Shown: piece after piece, positions 42,875 to 52,189 of the stretch
Position numbering within the stretch: the stretch's first letter is position 1
Layout of the letters: the number at the start of each line of letters is the position of its first letter
From: UBA4738 sp002413305
GTDB lineage: Bacteria; Actinomycetota; UBA4738
Direction of reading: 5' to 3'
Assembly (NCBI GenBank): GCA_036847185.1
Contig: DAIUAM010000002.1
Location: 1-64,000 of the forward strand
Length of the DNA stretch: 64,000 bases
Program-made: the position numbers and the translations under genes
The notes under the pieces: model-generated
Told to the model about the DNA's origin: nothing
Seen by the model: only the letters and a program-made list of their open reading frames with translations
The model's database searches: none

Positions 42875-43936
42875 ATGATCGCGGCCGACACCATCACGCC
42901 GCTCCGAGCGCTGGGCGGCACGTTCGCTCTGCTGCTCCTGGTCTGGACGGTCGTCCGGTTCCGGCGGCGAGATATCAGCCGCGCCAGCTTCCTGATCCTG
43001 GGGGTGCTCTCCGTCGCCATCACCGTGATGGCGGTCGCGCCGTCACTGTTCGGCCCGCTCTTCCGGGCGTTCAACTTCCAGAAGGGGAACCAGCGGCAGC
43101 TCATCGCCGCGTTGCTGTTCGCCGTCTTCGTGCTGTTCGCCCTGAACTACCGGACGACCTCCGAACTGGACAACAACCGGGTCAGCATCCGCCAGCTGAT
43201 CGAAGCGCTGACCATGCAGACGTTCGACTGGTCGGCCGCCGACACCCTCCTGCCGGGTGACCGGGTGGTGATCGTGATGCCGGCGCACGACGAGGCCGAC
43301 AACATCGGCGCGGTGCTGGCGGAGATGCCACCCGAGATCGAAGGACTCCCGGCGGTGACGCTCGTGGTGGACGACGCGTCCGAGGACGACACCTCGGTCA
43401 TCGCCCACAAGGAGGGCGCGCTGGTGGCCCGGCTCCCCATCCGGCGCGGCCAGGGCATGGCTCTGCGTGTCGGCTACGAGATCGGACTGAAGCTTGGCGG
43501 CGTGGTGATCTGTTCGTTGGACGCCGACGGGCAGCACGTCCCGGCCGAGCTCCCCCTGGTGGTCGGACCGGTGCTTCGCGGCGAGGCCGACATGGTGGTC
43601 GGTTCGCGCAAGCTCGGCGCGTACGAGAAGGAGGGCCACGTCCGCCATGCGGGGGTGTTCATCCTCTCCGGGCTGGTCTCGCTGCTCCACGGGCAGCGGC
43701 TGACCGACGTGTCCAGCGGCTTCCGGGCGACCAGCGCGGAGACCATGCGCCGGCTGAATCTCCAGCACGATCAGTACAGCTCCGAGGTCCTGGTCGAGGC
43801 CCTCCGGCACAAGGCCCACATCACCGAGGTGCCGATCACGGTCCGGGCCCGGATGTCCGGCGTGTCGAAGAAGCCCAGCTCGCTCAAGTACGGGTGGCGG
43901 TTCACCAAGGTCATCTTCGAGACCTGGCTCCGCTAG
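42875..43936 (+). CDS. GT2 glycosyltransferase with DUF2304-like membrane domain
   Basis: About 353 residues. The N-terminal 95 contain three hydrophobic segments resembling DUF2304, then a GT2 domain with VIVMPAHDEADNIGAVLAEM, VVDDASEDDT and SLDADGQHVP (metal-binding DxD-type region), similar to dolichyl/polyprenyl-phosphate sugar transferases. It is 32 bases after sqdB, so it may use UDP-sulfoquinovose as donor, or build a lipid-linked intermediate; this is inference. ATG 42875 has GAGGGAG 10 bases upstream; GTG 42866 is the alternative. Confidence 0.82.
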   Translation: MIAADTITPLRALGGTFALLLLVWTVVRFRRRDISRASFLILGVLSVAITVMAVAPSLFGPLFRAFNFQKGNQRQLIAALLFAVFVLFALNYRTTSELDNNRVSIRQLIEALTMQTFDWSAADTLLPGDRVVIVMPAHDEADNIGAVLAEMPPEIEGLPAVTLVVDDASEDDTSVIAHKEGALVARLPIRRGQGMALRVGYEIGLKLGGVVICSLDADGQHVPAELPLVVGPVLRGEADMVVGSRKLGAYEKEGHVRHAGVFILSGLVSLLHGQRLTDVSSGFRATSAETMRRLNLQHDQYSSEVLVEALRHKAHITEVPITVRARMSGVSKKPSSLKYGWRFTKVIFETWLR

Positions 43937-43955
43937 AGCGGCGGACGCCCGCCCA

Positions 43956-44573
43956 TCACCTCCGACGGCTGGGCGACCGAACTTCGTAGAGCATGGTGGC
44001 GGAGCCACGCATGCGCCCCTCGCGCGTACCCGGCGGCAGCACGACGAAAGGCTCACCTTGTTCCGCACCCTCTCGTTGCAACCGGTCATGGATCGCGACG
44101 AAGACCGGATCGCCGCTTCGGCGGAAGGACAACGTGGTGTCCGCGTGCCGGACCTCGACCTCGGCGTTGCCCCAGTGGAACCACAGGACGTTATGGGCGG
44201 GAACCTGTTCGGTGCGGCCATGCGGCGGGTGATGGAGGTGGATCAGCGGACGGTAGTCGTGGGTTCGCCCGACCGCCCAGCGGGTGATCTCCCGGTACGT
44301 GAGCGCGTCGTGCGTCCACTCGCCGGAGTGCGGCGGGAACCGGAGCCGATGCCACTCGAGGAAGATGCGGCGGTCCGTGACGAGCGCCTGAGGGCCTCGA
44401 GCGACGACCTCTTCATCGGCGTCGAGTTGGGCCTTGAGATAGGCGTCCCCTTCAGCCTCGCGCCGTCGGTGAGCCTCCATCGCTTCGAGGCGCAGCCGTC
44501 GCCGGGATCCGCGGTCATCCGCGATCCCGTCTGATGGGTGCTGCTCACCGCTGGTCATCGACGTGAGGATCAT
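43956..44573 (-). CDS. Hypothetical protein, possible PH-like domain
   Basis: A 205-residue soluble protein I do not recognise with certainty. A charged helical N-terminus rich in Arg and Glu (residues 20-50) is followed by DEEVVARGPQALVTDRRIFLEWH, which resembles the opening strands of bacterial PH-like domains. The rest is His- and Arg-rich with beta-strand character. It converges on the GT2 gene with a 19-base gap. A second ATG lies at 44558. Confidence 0.55.
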   Translation of the reverse strand: MILTSMTSGEQHPSDGIADDRGSRRRLRLEAMEAHRRREAEGDAYLKAQLDADEEVVARGPQALVTDRRIFLEWHRLRFPPHSGEWTHDALTYREITRWAVGRTHDYRPLIHLHHPPHGRTEQVPAHNVLWFHWGNAEVEVRHADTTLSFRRSGDPVFVAIHDRLQREGAEQGEPFVVLPPGTREGRMRGSATMLYEVRSPSRRR

Positions 44574-44673
44574 CCCGCATCGTTCTCCGTCTCCGTCGTG
44601 ACCAGGATCCCCGATCTGGTGGCCAAGTTCCCCGATGGTGCTACCTAGAAGATGGTCGGTGCCGAGTCGCGAC

Positions 44674-45132
44674 CTATACCCGGGCGGAGGAGGCCTTACC
44701 CCCCGCTATCCCCTCCCCGGGACCGAATCCCGACGCGATGGCGACCCCGAGGAACACGGCGAGGGCGAAGCTGACCGCGAACGAGTCCTGGCCGTTGAAG
44801 AAGAATTCGTGCTTCACCAGGAAGTCCAGATGATCGCGGCCGAACCTGACCAGGGAGCTCGGCCCGAGGCTGAGCGTGAAGTCTGTAAGCATCAGGAGCG
44901 GGACGATCGCCAGGACCAGCGCTCGAACCGGGTGGTAACGGAGATGCTCTGGAAGCATCGCGGCCAACCCGAAGGCGATGCCCGCGATCGCCAGGAGACA
45001 GATCCACCAGAGCCAGCTCCCCACCGGCGTGATGAACGTCCGGGCCCTCGCGATGTTCATCCGGAAGAGGACGTGGTCCGCTGCCCAGACGAAGAACAGG
45101 GCCACACCCATCAGGACGGCCCGGAGGATCAT
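44674..45132 (-). CDS. Hypothetical membrane protein, four transmembrane segments
   Basis: A 152-residue protein with four hydrophobic segments (AVLMGVALFFVWAADHVLF; WLWWICLLAIAGIAFGLAAML; ALVLAIVPLLMLTDFTLSL; FAVSFALAVFLGVAIASGF). No family was recognised and no catalytic motif is visible. It starts 24 bases after the end of the frameshifted secreted-protein gene on the same strand. No good ribosome site precedes the ATG. Confidence 0.6.
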   Translation of the reverse strand: MILRAVLMGVALFFVWAADHVLFRMNIARARTFITPVGSWLWWICLLAIAGIAFGLAAMLPEHLRYHPVRALVLAIVPLLMLTDFTLSLGPSSLVRFGRDHLDFLVKHEFFFNGQDSFAVSFALAVFLGVAIASGFGPGEGIAGGKASSARV

Positions 45133-45156
45133 CCGGCCGGGAAGCGTTCGAGACCC

Positions 45157-45721
45157 CTATCCCCGAGTGATCGTCTCGGTCACCTGCCCCGCAGAATCCC
45201 GAGCCCAATTCGCGTGGATGATGGTGCTTGCCGTTGCACCGGTGGTCGCCGAGCCGGGTGGCGGGATCGGCGCAGCGGCGGTCCAGGTGAGGTTGCCGCT
45301 GCTGCACGTTTCGGACCCGAGGTCGGGCGTCAGACCGGGGACGACCTGGATCTCGGCCCACTCCCTGTGGTGTCACCCAGGGTTCCCGAGAAGGACAGCA
45401 GCCCGAAGAGCTCGTCGTAGATCGAGAATCGGAACTGGCCCGTCGAGGTCACGTGCACGTTGAACCCCGCGAACTCGTTGATGAACTCGAGCTGCGTCCC
45501 CGTGGACGAGCACGTCATGACGAACGACAGCAAGAAGGGTTGGACGACGAGGCCATGGTTCGACTCCAGGACGTTGAACTGGAGTGGTTGGTTCTGCGAG
45601 GTCTTGCCCTTCCAATGCCCTGGTTGATGTGCGGGCCAGAGGTGCCGGCCACGGCCACCCTCCCGCTGGCCAGCAGGAGCGCGATAATCACGAATCCGAT
45701 GCGGAGCGGCTTGCGGTGCAT
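45157..45721 (-). pseudogene. Secreted protein gene disrupted by two frameshifts
   Basis: Three consecutive frames join into one plausible protein of about 188 residues. Frame 1 begins ATG 45721 after GAGGGGG and encodes a signal peptide (PLRIGFVIIALLLASGRVAVA) and TSGPHINQGI. Near 45612-45616 the reading must shift to continue as WKGKTSQNQPLQFNVLE and FSIYDELFGLLSFSGTLGD. Near 45358-45364 a second shift is needed to reach WAEIQVVPGL and the TAG at 45157. Each needs one extra base. All three pieces have the same strand and composition. It may be a decaying gene or carry two sequencing or assembly indels. The protein family is unknown. Confidence 0.65.
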
Positions 45722-45822
45722 CTTGGAACCCCCTCACCGTTGGCGCGGCCCGAAGGGACCTTTCGTGCCCGCTGGCTCGGCCAGGGCCAATCCCTTCGAT
45801 CCGCATACCCGATCGAGACCTC

Positions 45823-45852
45823 ACTGTATGCCCGGGCTTCGGCGGAGCACAA
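45823..45852 (-). promoter_or_regulatory. Promoter of the frameshifted secreted-protein gene
   Basis: TTGTGC (45852-45847), an 18-base spacer and TACAGT (45828-45823) on the minus strand. The -10 context resembles that of the SOS operon promoter. Confidence 0.35.
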
Positions 45853-45866
45853 GGAAAATGAGGCGG

Positions 45867-47312
45867 CTACGGGCCGCCGAAGATGCCCGTCAGCACCGCG
45901 GCGTCGATCCCGATGACCTGCGAGGCAACGATGTTCACCTGCACGCTGGTGTGCGAGATGCCCGATGCCGGCGGGCTCATCGCGTACACACGCCACCGGC
46001 CGTCGTTCGGCTCGATGATCGAGAGCTTCTGCATCAGGACGACCGTCGAACCGTTCGCCAGCAACTTGATGTCGGGGGTGCAGGCCGCGGTGTTCGTGGC
46101 GGGGCACTTCAGCGCCACCGAGAACTGGTACGTGGAGCTCGGGGTCCCGTCGAAGGGCCGGACCTGGTAGACGGTCGTCGCCAGTCTCGTCTTCAGCCAC
46201 CACGCCCCCTCGTACGGGTGGACCGACGCGCGCTTGTAGGAACTCGGATGCGTCTGCAGCCACGCGTACACCTGCGGGTCCTCGCCCCCCGGGTCGAGCA
46301 GGAGGTTCTGCAGGTCCACCCACGTCGTCCCCGCATAGAAGGTGGTCACGATGTCGGGCCACAGCACCCCGGCCAGCGCGCAGTTCTGGGTCCCCCACTG
46401 GCTCATCCGCCCCGCGAACTCCCCGGTCACCGGGGCGCACGGGTCGGTCGTTGAATAGCCCGCCCAGTACTGCGACAGCCAGATCCCGCCGCTCTTCCAG
46501 TTCACGGTGCCGTACGTCGCGTACACGGCCTGGTCGGTGCTCGGGTACGAGCGGGCGGGATCGAATACCTGGTCACCGGTGTAGTCGGTGATGTCAGCGC
46601 ATCCGATTCCACCGGTGTACGCGTGGCCCGGAAGCGCCCGGTACCACCCGAACGTCTTGGCCGCGATGGCCCCCGCGCCAAGTGAGTCGGCGCGCCAGGA
46701 CGGTATCCATTCGCTGGGCAGGACGTGGGTCACGTAGAAGACGAAGTCGTACGGGGTCGATGTCCCGTCCGTCGTCGAGTACACCACGATGGTCTGGGGC
46801 GGCACGGTCTGCGACGACCAGCCGGTGCAGGTGTTCGTGTAGGCCGTCGCGGGCGCCAGGGGGGCCCGGCCGGTCGCCGCCTGGCCAGCCCGCTCCCGCG
46901 GCGTCAGCACCGCGTCCGTGAACGCCCGCGCGCGGAGTTCGACGTGCAGGTGCATGGGGTCGTTCGGGTACAGGGGCGCGCCCGTGATCCGCCACGTGCC
47001 GAACCCCTGCGCGCGCACCACCGCGGTGACCCGGCGATACGGAAGCGAGATCGGCAGCGGACGGTCGAACGAGAACGTCCCGGCCCCGTTCGTCACCGTC
47101 CGCAACCCGTACGCGGGAAGGCTGACGGTGGCGCCCGGCACCGGCGCGCCGGTCGCCTTCGAGAGCACCTCCCCGAACACCCCGCTGGTCATGGAGGCCG
47201 ACGCCGGCCCGGCTCCCGCCGGCATCGTGGAAAGCGCGGTGGCCACGAGGACCGTGACCAGCATGCGGCCGAGGGAGCCGGTCCCGCGGGCGAGCGATCC
47301 GTGTGGGCGCAT
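45867..47312 (-). CDS. Secreted SpoIID/LytB-domain protein with carboxypeptidase-regulatory-like domain
   Basis: A 481-residue exported protein. A signal peptide (MLVTVLVATALSTMPAGAGPASA) is followed by a beta-sandwich of the carboxypeptidase-regulatory type (GVFGEVLSKATGAPVPGATVSLPAYG), then a SpoIID/LytB-like core: YVTHVLPSEWIPSWRADSLGAGAIAAKTFGWYRA. That line carries the expected conserved Glu and the alanine-rich helix. SpoIID is a lytic transglycosylase that cleaves glycan strands; nothing else here suggests sporulation, so a wall-remodelling or amidase-enhancer role is more likely. AGGAGG precedes the GTG/ATG start. A 98-base gap with no clear element separates it from the YfhO pair. 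Confidence 0.82.
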   Translation of the reverse strand: MRPHGSLARGTGSLGRMLVTVLVATALSTMPAGAGPASASMTSGVFGEVLSKATGAPVPGATVSLPAYGLRTVTNGAGTFSFDRPLPISLPYRRVTAVVRAQGFGTWRITGAPLYPNDPMHLHVELRARAFTDAVLTPRERAGQAATGRAPLAPATAYTNTCTGWSSQTVPPQTIVVYSTTDGTSTPYDFVFYVTHVLPSEWIPSWRADSLGAGAIAAKTFGWYRALPGHAYTGGIGCADITDYTGDQVFDPARSYPSTDQAVYATYGTVNWKSGGIWLSQYWAGYSTTDPCAPVTGEFAGRMSQWGTQNCALAGVLWPDIVTTFYAGTTWVDLQNLLLDPGGEDPQVYAWLQTHPSSYKRASVHPYEGAWWLKTRLATTVYQVRPFDGTPSSTYQFSVALKCPATNTAACTPDIKLLANGSTVVLMQKLSIIEPNDGRWRVYAMSPPASGISHTSVQVNIVASQVIGIDAAVLTGIFGGP

Positions 47313-47410
47313 CCGGACCTCCTGGGTCTAGGCGAGGGAAGCGGCACCTCTCGGGTGGAAGCGCCGCGGCAGAATTCCATCTTCTCTTTCGGCAGGGGCG
47401 ATCGGGCGAC

Positions 47411-49744
47411 TTACGCACGCTCTCTCCGGGAGAGGAGGGCGGAAGCAAGCAGGAAGCATGCCACGACCACGGCGGTTCCGGCCACCCCCCACCCGATCCA
47501 CGGGTCGGCGTACCGAAGCTCGATCACGTGGTGGCCGGCGGGCACGACGACGGATTGGAGCAGGTAGTCGGCCCGGTGCACCGTCGCCGCCCGGCCGTCG
47601 ACGGTGGCCCGCCACCCGGATCCGAACGGGATCCGAACCAGGACGACCGCCGGCGCCGCCGAGGAGACCTCGATCCGGGCGGCCTGGGGGCCGAGCGTGC
47701 GCAGCGACGCCGCCCCCGCCCCGGCCGGCCGGTTCGAGCGGGTGATCCCGGGGTCGGCTTCTAGGACGACCTCCCGGGTGGGGTCGAAGCCTGAAGCCGT
47801 CACCAGGCCGAGGGCCTCATCGGGGCTGCCGGCGAGCAGCCAGTTCGTCAGGACCTGCGCCCTCGCCACCACCACCGGACGGCGGTACAGCGTCCACGCG
47901 CCGTCGGCCGCCACGGGCCGGTCCCCCGCCTCGGGCGCCCGGCCGGTTCGAGCCACCACGAACCCGGCCTGGAGCAGATCCCACGCGGTCGGCGCCGGCG
48001 CGCGGAACACCGCCGCGTTGTAGTCCAAGGGTTCGGGCGAGAGCGTCCGCAGGTACGTCCAGTACCGGGCGAGCTGGAACGGGTTGTAGCCCTGGACGTC
48101 CTGCAGGCCGAAGAGCGTCGCGCGCTGGTTCGTCGTGAGCGGCCAGTCCGCCGGCGCCTGGCGCGCCAGGTAGCCCCGCGGGCCGGCGATCTGCGGGTCG
48201 AAGCTCAGGTACCGGACGTCCCCGGCGCGCTGGAGCGCCGCGGCGATCGCGTCGGGCCGAAGATAGGCGGCCGCGTCCACGTCCGGTGCGCGGAGAGGGA
48301 CCGTCCAGCCGGTGAGCGCAGCCCCGAACGGGTCGCGCACGATGGCCGGACCTCCCCCCAGGGGTGATGCCGACTGCCCGGCCAGGCCGTTCGCGCCGAG
48401 CTCGAACAGCAGGACCACCGGGACCAGGGCCACCAGGGCCGGCCGCCGCGCCGCCAGCCACAGCAGGACGGCCGCCGCGGCCAGGCCGAGCCAGAACAGG
48501 ACCAGCGAGCGCGGGCCGGCCCCCAGCGCGATCGGCAGGAGCAGGAACACGACCAAGCCCGGCGCGGCCATCAGTGCGCGCTCGCGCCCCGAGCGAGGCC
48601 GCTCGAACCAGGCGTCCAGCCCGATGGCTCCGAGCACTGGGATGGCCACGAACAGCGCCAGGTCGAACCGCCCCGGGTAGTGCTGGTAGAAGTTCAGCAC
48701 GGGGATCGAGCGCACCCGGGGACCCAGGACGCGCACGACTGGAGCCAGCGCCAGCACGTATCCGCCCAGGCCGAACGCGCCGAACCCGACGGCGAGCGCA
48801 CGGTGGCGGCGTGACCAGAAGGCGGCGAAGGACAGCGCCAGGACGACCGCGCCCAGCTCCGCGCCGGGCGAGGTGGCCAGCTTGAGTGGCCAGCCCGCGC
48901 CGTAGGACGTGAGCTGGGGCAGTTTCGAATACCCCACGCCGTAGCTCGACTGGGGCAGGTAGGCGAGGCGGGGCAGGAAGAAGGCCATGTTGACCAACGC
49001 GAAGGCCGGAAGCAGGGCCACAGCTCGCAGCACCACGTCGCGGACCGGCACCCCACCCCTGCGGAGGGTCGATACCGCGTTCGCCGCCAGGTAGGCCACG
49101 AGCGCGCCGGTGCCCAGGATCAGGCCGTGCCCGGTGTGGGAGGCGGCCAGCTGGCCCCACGCCGCCGCGGTGGCCAGCGCCCAGAGCACCCTGCGGCTTC
49201 GCCGAGAGGCGTGCACGAAGCGCGAGCTCGCCGCCAGCAGCACCGCCGTCCAGGCGAACGCCGATGGGAACGGCAGGAACAGCACCAGACGGGACGCGGA
49301 GACGCCGAGGGCGAGCGAGAGGCCTCCCACTGTGGACCCCGGGCGCGACAGACCTTCGCTGCGCAGGAACCCGTACAATCCCAACCCCCCCACCAGCGGC
49401 TGGAGCACGATCATCCAACGCATCGCCGCACCACACGGGAGCGCGGTGAACAGGGCCATGGCCGGCAGATACATCCAGCCTGACTGCGGGTCGGCGGCGA
49501 AGGGCAACCCACCCATCACGTGGGGGTTCCACGCCGGGATGTGCCCCGCGGCCAGCGCCTTCCCGAGGAAGCAGTAGGTGGGAAGCCAGTACGCCAGGAT
49601 GTCGGGGTGCTGGCTGGACAGCTTGCCGAACACGAAGCCGTGGAGCACGACCAAGACCCCTGCCACCATGAGCAGCGGCCCGGCCAGGACGGCGGGGCGC
49701 AGGAGGCCGGGGCGCGATCCCTCGCCCGGCGGGTTCGCCCTCAC
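47411..49744 (-). CDS. YfhO-like multispanning membrane protein (copy 2)
   Basis: A 777-residue protein with a dozen or more transmembrane segments and a large C-terminal extracytoplasmic part. The N-terminal DILAYWLPTYCFLGKALAAGHIPAWNP and GGLPFAADPQSGWMYLPA and the C-terminal FGSGWRATVDGRAA with VVVPAGHHVIELRYADPWIGWG match the YfhO family (GT-C-like fold), linked to glycosylation of surface polymers in Firmicutes. It is a clear paralogue of the preceding gene, sharing whole segments. GTG 49744 overlaps that gene's stop codon (GTGA), so both are co-translated. Confidence 0.82.
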   Translation of the reverse strand: MRANPPGEGSRPGLLRPAVLAGPLLMVAGVLVVLHGFVFGKLSSQHPDILAYWLPTYCFLGKALAAGHIPAWNPHVMGGLPFAADPQSGWMYLPAMALFTALPCGAAMRWMIVLQPLVGGLGLYGFLRSEGLSRPGSTVGGLSLALGVSASRLVLFLPFPSAFAWTAVLLAASSRFVHASRRSRRVLWALATAAAWGQLAASHTGHGLILGTGALVAYLAANAVSTLRRGGVPVRDVVLRAVALLPAFALVNMAFFLPRLAYLPQSSYGVGYSKLPQLTSYGAGWPLKLATSPGAELGAVVLALSFAAFWSRRHRALAVGFGAFGLGGYVLALAPVVRVLGPRVRSIPVLNFYQHYPGRFDLALFVAIPVLGAIGLDAWFERPRSGRERALMAAPGLVVFLLLPIALGAGPRSLVLFWLGLAAAAVLLWLAARRPALVALVPVVLLFELGANGLAGQSASPLGGGPAIVRDPFGAALTGWTVPLRAPDVDAAAYLRPDAIAAALQRAGDVRYLSFDPQIAGPRGYLARQAPADWPLTTNQRATLFGLQDVQGYNPFQLARYWTYLRTLSPEPLDYNAAVFRAPAPTAWDLLQAGFVVARTGRAPEAGDRPVAADGAWTLYRRPVVVARAQVLTNWLLAGSPDEALGLVTASGFDPTREVVLEADPGITRSNRPAGAGAASLRTLGPQAARIEVSSAAPAVVLVRIPFGSGWRATVDGRAATVHRADYLLQSVVVPAGHHVIELRYADPWIGWGVAGTAVVVACFLLASALLSRRERA

Positions 49745-52137
49745 GAGCCGCCCGCGGCAGGGGCGGGGGCGACCGGGGGGCGGCGACGGTCGGCCATCGC
49801 CAGGGCCAGCGCCGCCAGGAGGAACGCTCCCATCATCACGCCGGAACCCGCCAAGCCGTACCCGATCCACGGGTCGTCGTACCGGAGCTCGATCGTGTGG
49901 CTCCCGGCCGGCACCGCCACACCCTCGAACAGGTAGTCGGTTCGAAGCAGCGGGGCGGCCCGGCCGTCCAGCGTGGCGTGCCAACGGGCATCGAACGCGT
50001 TGCGGATCAACACGATCCCGGCCTGGTCGGCTCTGACCGTGACCTCGGCCGCCTGCGGGCCGAGCGTGCGGTACGTGGCCCCCCCAAGCTTTGCGTGCCA
50101 GACCGGCTTCGGGAGCGACGGCTTCGCCTCGAGCACCGCCAGCTTCGCGGGTTGGAAGTGCGCGTCCAGGACGCGCACGAGGGCGGGGCTGGGGAACCCG
50201 TCCGGCGCGTCTGGGACGACCGCCCAGGAGCCGACGAACGACGCTCGTGGCGAAGGATGCTTCCGCCGGTACAGCGTCCACACCCCGTCGGTGGCGACGC
50301 TCTGCAGGCCGTGCTCAGGCGGCGGGCGGTTCGAACGGTCGACGATCCATCCGACCTGGAACAGGTCCTCGGCAACGGGCGGGAGGTCCACGAAGACCGA
50401 CCGGTTGTACGCGATCCTCCGCTTCTGCACCGCCCGGGCCAGGACCCAGTACCGAACCAGCTCAACGGGGTTGAAGGCGGAGACGTCCTCGATCCCGTAG
50501 GCCTCGGAGAGGTTGGGGATGAGCACCTTCGTCGTCGACTGTTCCGGCGCGCCGATCCCCTCCAGGTGGTTCAGGGTGACCACGCGCCCCCCGTCGCCAC
50601 GTTGGACCAGGTTCAGGAGTGGCGCCGCGCTCAGGTAGGCGGTGGGATCCACTGTGGGACGGCTACGCCCCGCCAGCAGAGCCGGGGCGGGCTCGAAGGG
50701 GCGGGACGCGCTCCGGCCGAGCAGGCCGCTCGCCACCAGCTCGCCGGCAAGCAGGACCGGCAGGAGGGCGATGGCGATGGACAACCGCCGCGCGCTCAGG
50801 GCGATCCACGCCAGGACCGCTGCCCCCGCCCCGGCACCCGCCAGCAGGACCACCATCTTCGGCAGTCCCGCTCCGAACACGAACGGCAGCACCCACCACA
50901 CCAGCGCGCCGGGGGCCAGCATGAGGACGCGGCTGCGGTTCGATCCCGCTTCGACCCACGCCTCAAGCCCGAACGCGGCGAGCACCGCCACCACCAGCAC
51001 CAGCGGGTAGCCGAACCACTCCGGGTTGTGGAGGTAGAAGGTGGCCAGGCGCGACGAGCCGACCGACGCCGGGATGAGCTTCGCCACGACCTTCAGGGAC
51101 AGCAGGTAGCACAGCAGCCCGTACGCGCCGAAGGCGACGACCACCGGACGGCGGCGCCTCGACCACCAGGCCGCGAAGCACAGGGCGAGGGCCACCGCCC
51201 CGAGGTGCGTGCCTGGCGAGATGGCGAACGAGAGCGGCCACCCGGGCCCCGACGCCCCGCCCATCACGAACGGCTGCGCCGGTCGCCCCAGGATCTGGTT
51301 GCCCAGGTCCTGCAGGCGCGCGTACCCGAGACCGAGGCTGGTGACGGGCACGTAGGCCAGACGCGGGAGCAGGAAAGCCAGGTTCACCAGCGGGAGAGAC
51401 AGGACGAACCCGATCCCGATCCCGAGCCCCCACCCGCTCGATCCCGCCGCACGCGACGCTGCCGGGAGCTTCGCCGCCAGGTACACGACCAGCAGCAACG
51501 ACCCCATGACCAGCCCGATGCTGAAGTGCGCCGCGGCCAGCTGGCCCCACGACAGCGCCCCGAGCAGGCACCACACCACCCGGCCCGACCGGGTCCGGGC
51601 CTGGACGAACCGCGACGCGCAGGCGAGCAGCACCGCGGTCCAGGCCAGCGTGCCGGCGAAGGGCAGGGACAGTGAGAGTTCCGAACCGGCGATCCCGAGC
51701 GCAAGCACCACGCCGCCGGTGCTGGCCACCGGTCGGGCCGACCCCTCGCTCCGAAGGAACGCAAACAGCCCCAGCCCGGCCAGCAGCGGCTGCAGCACGA
51801 TCATCCACCGGATCGCGGTGCCGCAGGGGAACGCCGCGAACAGCAGCATGACCGGGGCGTACATCCAGCCGGACTGCGGGTCGGCGGCGAACGGCACCCC
51901 GCCCATCACGTACGGGTTCCAGCCGGCGATGTGCCCGGCCGCCAGGGTCTTGCCCATGAGGCAATACGTCGGCATCCAGAACCGGAGCACGTCGGAGGTG
52001 GTGAGCAGGTTCGAGAACGCGAACCGGTGGAGCACCACCAGGACGGAGGTCACGATCAGCGCCGGTCCAGCCAGGGCCAGGGCGGCGCGCCGGGCCACCT
52101 CGCGGGACGCGAGGCGTCCCAATTGCGCCGTCTTCAT
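49741..52137 (-). CDS. YfhO-like multispanning membrane protein (copy 1)
   Basis: A 798-residue paralogue of the next gene, with the same layout. SDVLRFWMPTYCLMGKTLAAGHIAGWNP and GGVPFAADPQSGWMYAP open the protein, followed by about a dozen membrane segments and a terminal beta domain with FDARWHATLDGRAAPLL and VAVPAGSHTIELRYDDPWIGYG. The family probably transfers sugars from lipid carriers at the outer membrane face; substrate is unknown. It is divergent from the GT-C-like gene at 52190, 52 bases away. Confidence 0.82.
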   Translation of the reverse strand: MKTAQLGRLASREVARRAALALAGPALIVTSVLVVLHRFAFSNLLTTSDVLRFWMPTYCLMGKTLAAGHIAGWNPYVMGGVPFAADPQSGWMYAPVMLLFAAFPCGTAIRWMIVLQPLLAGLGLFAFLRSEGSARPVASTGGVVLALGIAGSELSLSLPFAGTLAWTAVLLACASRFVQARTRSGRVVWCLLGALSWGQLAAAHFSIGLVMGSLLLVVYLAAKLPAASRAAGSSGWGLGIGIGFVLSLPLVNLAFLLPRLAYVPVTSLGLGYARLQDLGNQILGRPAQPFVMGGASGPGWPLSFAISPGTHLGAVALALCFAAWWSRRRRPVVVAFGAYGLLCYLLSLKVVAKLIPASVGSSRLATFYLHNPEWFGYPLVLVVAVLAAFGLEAWVEAGSNRSRVLMLAPGALVWWVLPFVFGAGLPKMVVLLAGAGAGAAVLAWIALSARRLSIAIALLPVLLAGELVASGLLGRSASRPFEPAPALLAGRSRPTVDPTAYLSAAPLLNLVQRGDGGRVVTLNHLEGIGAPEQSTTKVLIPNLSEAYGIEDVSAFNPVELVRYWVLARAVQKRRIAYNRSVFVDLPPVAEDLFQVGWIVDRSNRPPPEHGLQSVATDGVWTLYRRKHPSPRASFVGSWAVVPDAPDGFPSPALVRVLDAHFQPAKLAVLEAKPSLPKPVWHAKLGGATYRTLGPQAAEVTVRADQAGIVLIRNAFDARWHATLDGRAAPLLRTDYLFEGVAVPAGSHTIELRYDDPWIGYGLAGSGVMMGAFLLAALALAMADRRRPPVAPAPAAGGS

Positions 52138-52177
52138 CGAGGTCCTGTCACTCCGAAAGCAACGTTGGTCGGACTGT

Positions 52178-52183
52178 TAGAGT
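52178..52183 (+). promoter_or_regulatory. -10 box, probably leaderless, of the GT-C-like gene
   Basis: TAGAGT ends 6 bases before the ATG at 52190, and no ribosome-binding sequence lies between. Together these suggest a leaderless transcript. Confidence 0.45.
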
Positions 52184-52189
52184 CCGCAT

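Noticed and set aside
45330..45824. A 164-codon intact hypothetical gene
   Set aside because: Its first 70 codons are low-complexity and lack a start signal, while the neighbouring frames supply a proper signal peptide and C-terminus. The frameshifted-gene reading explains the region better.
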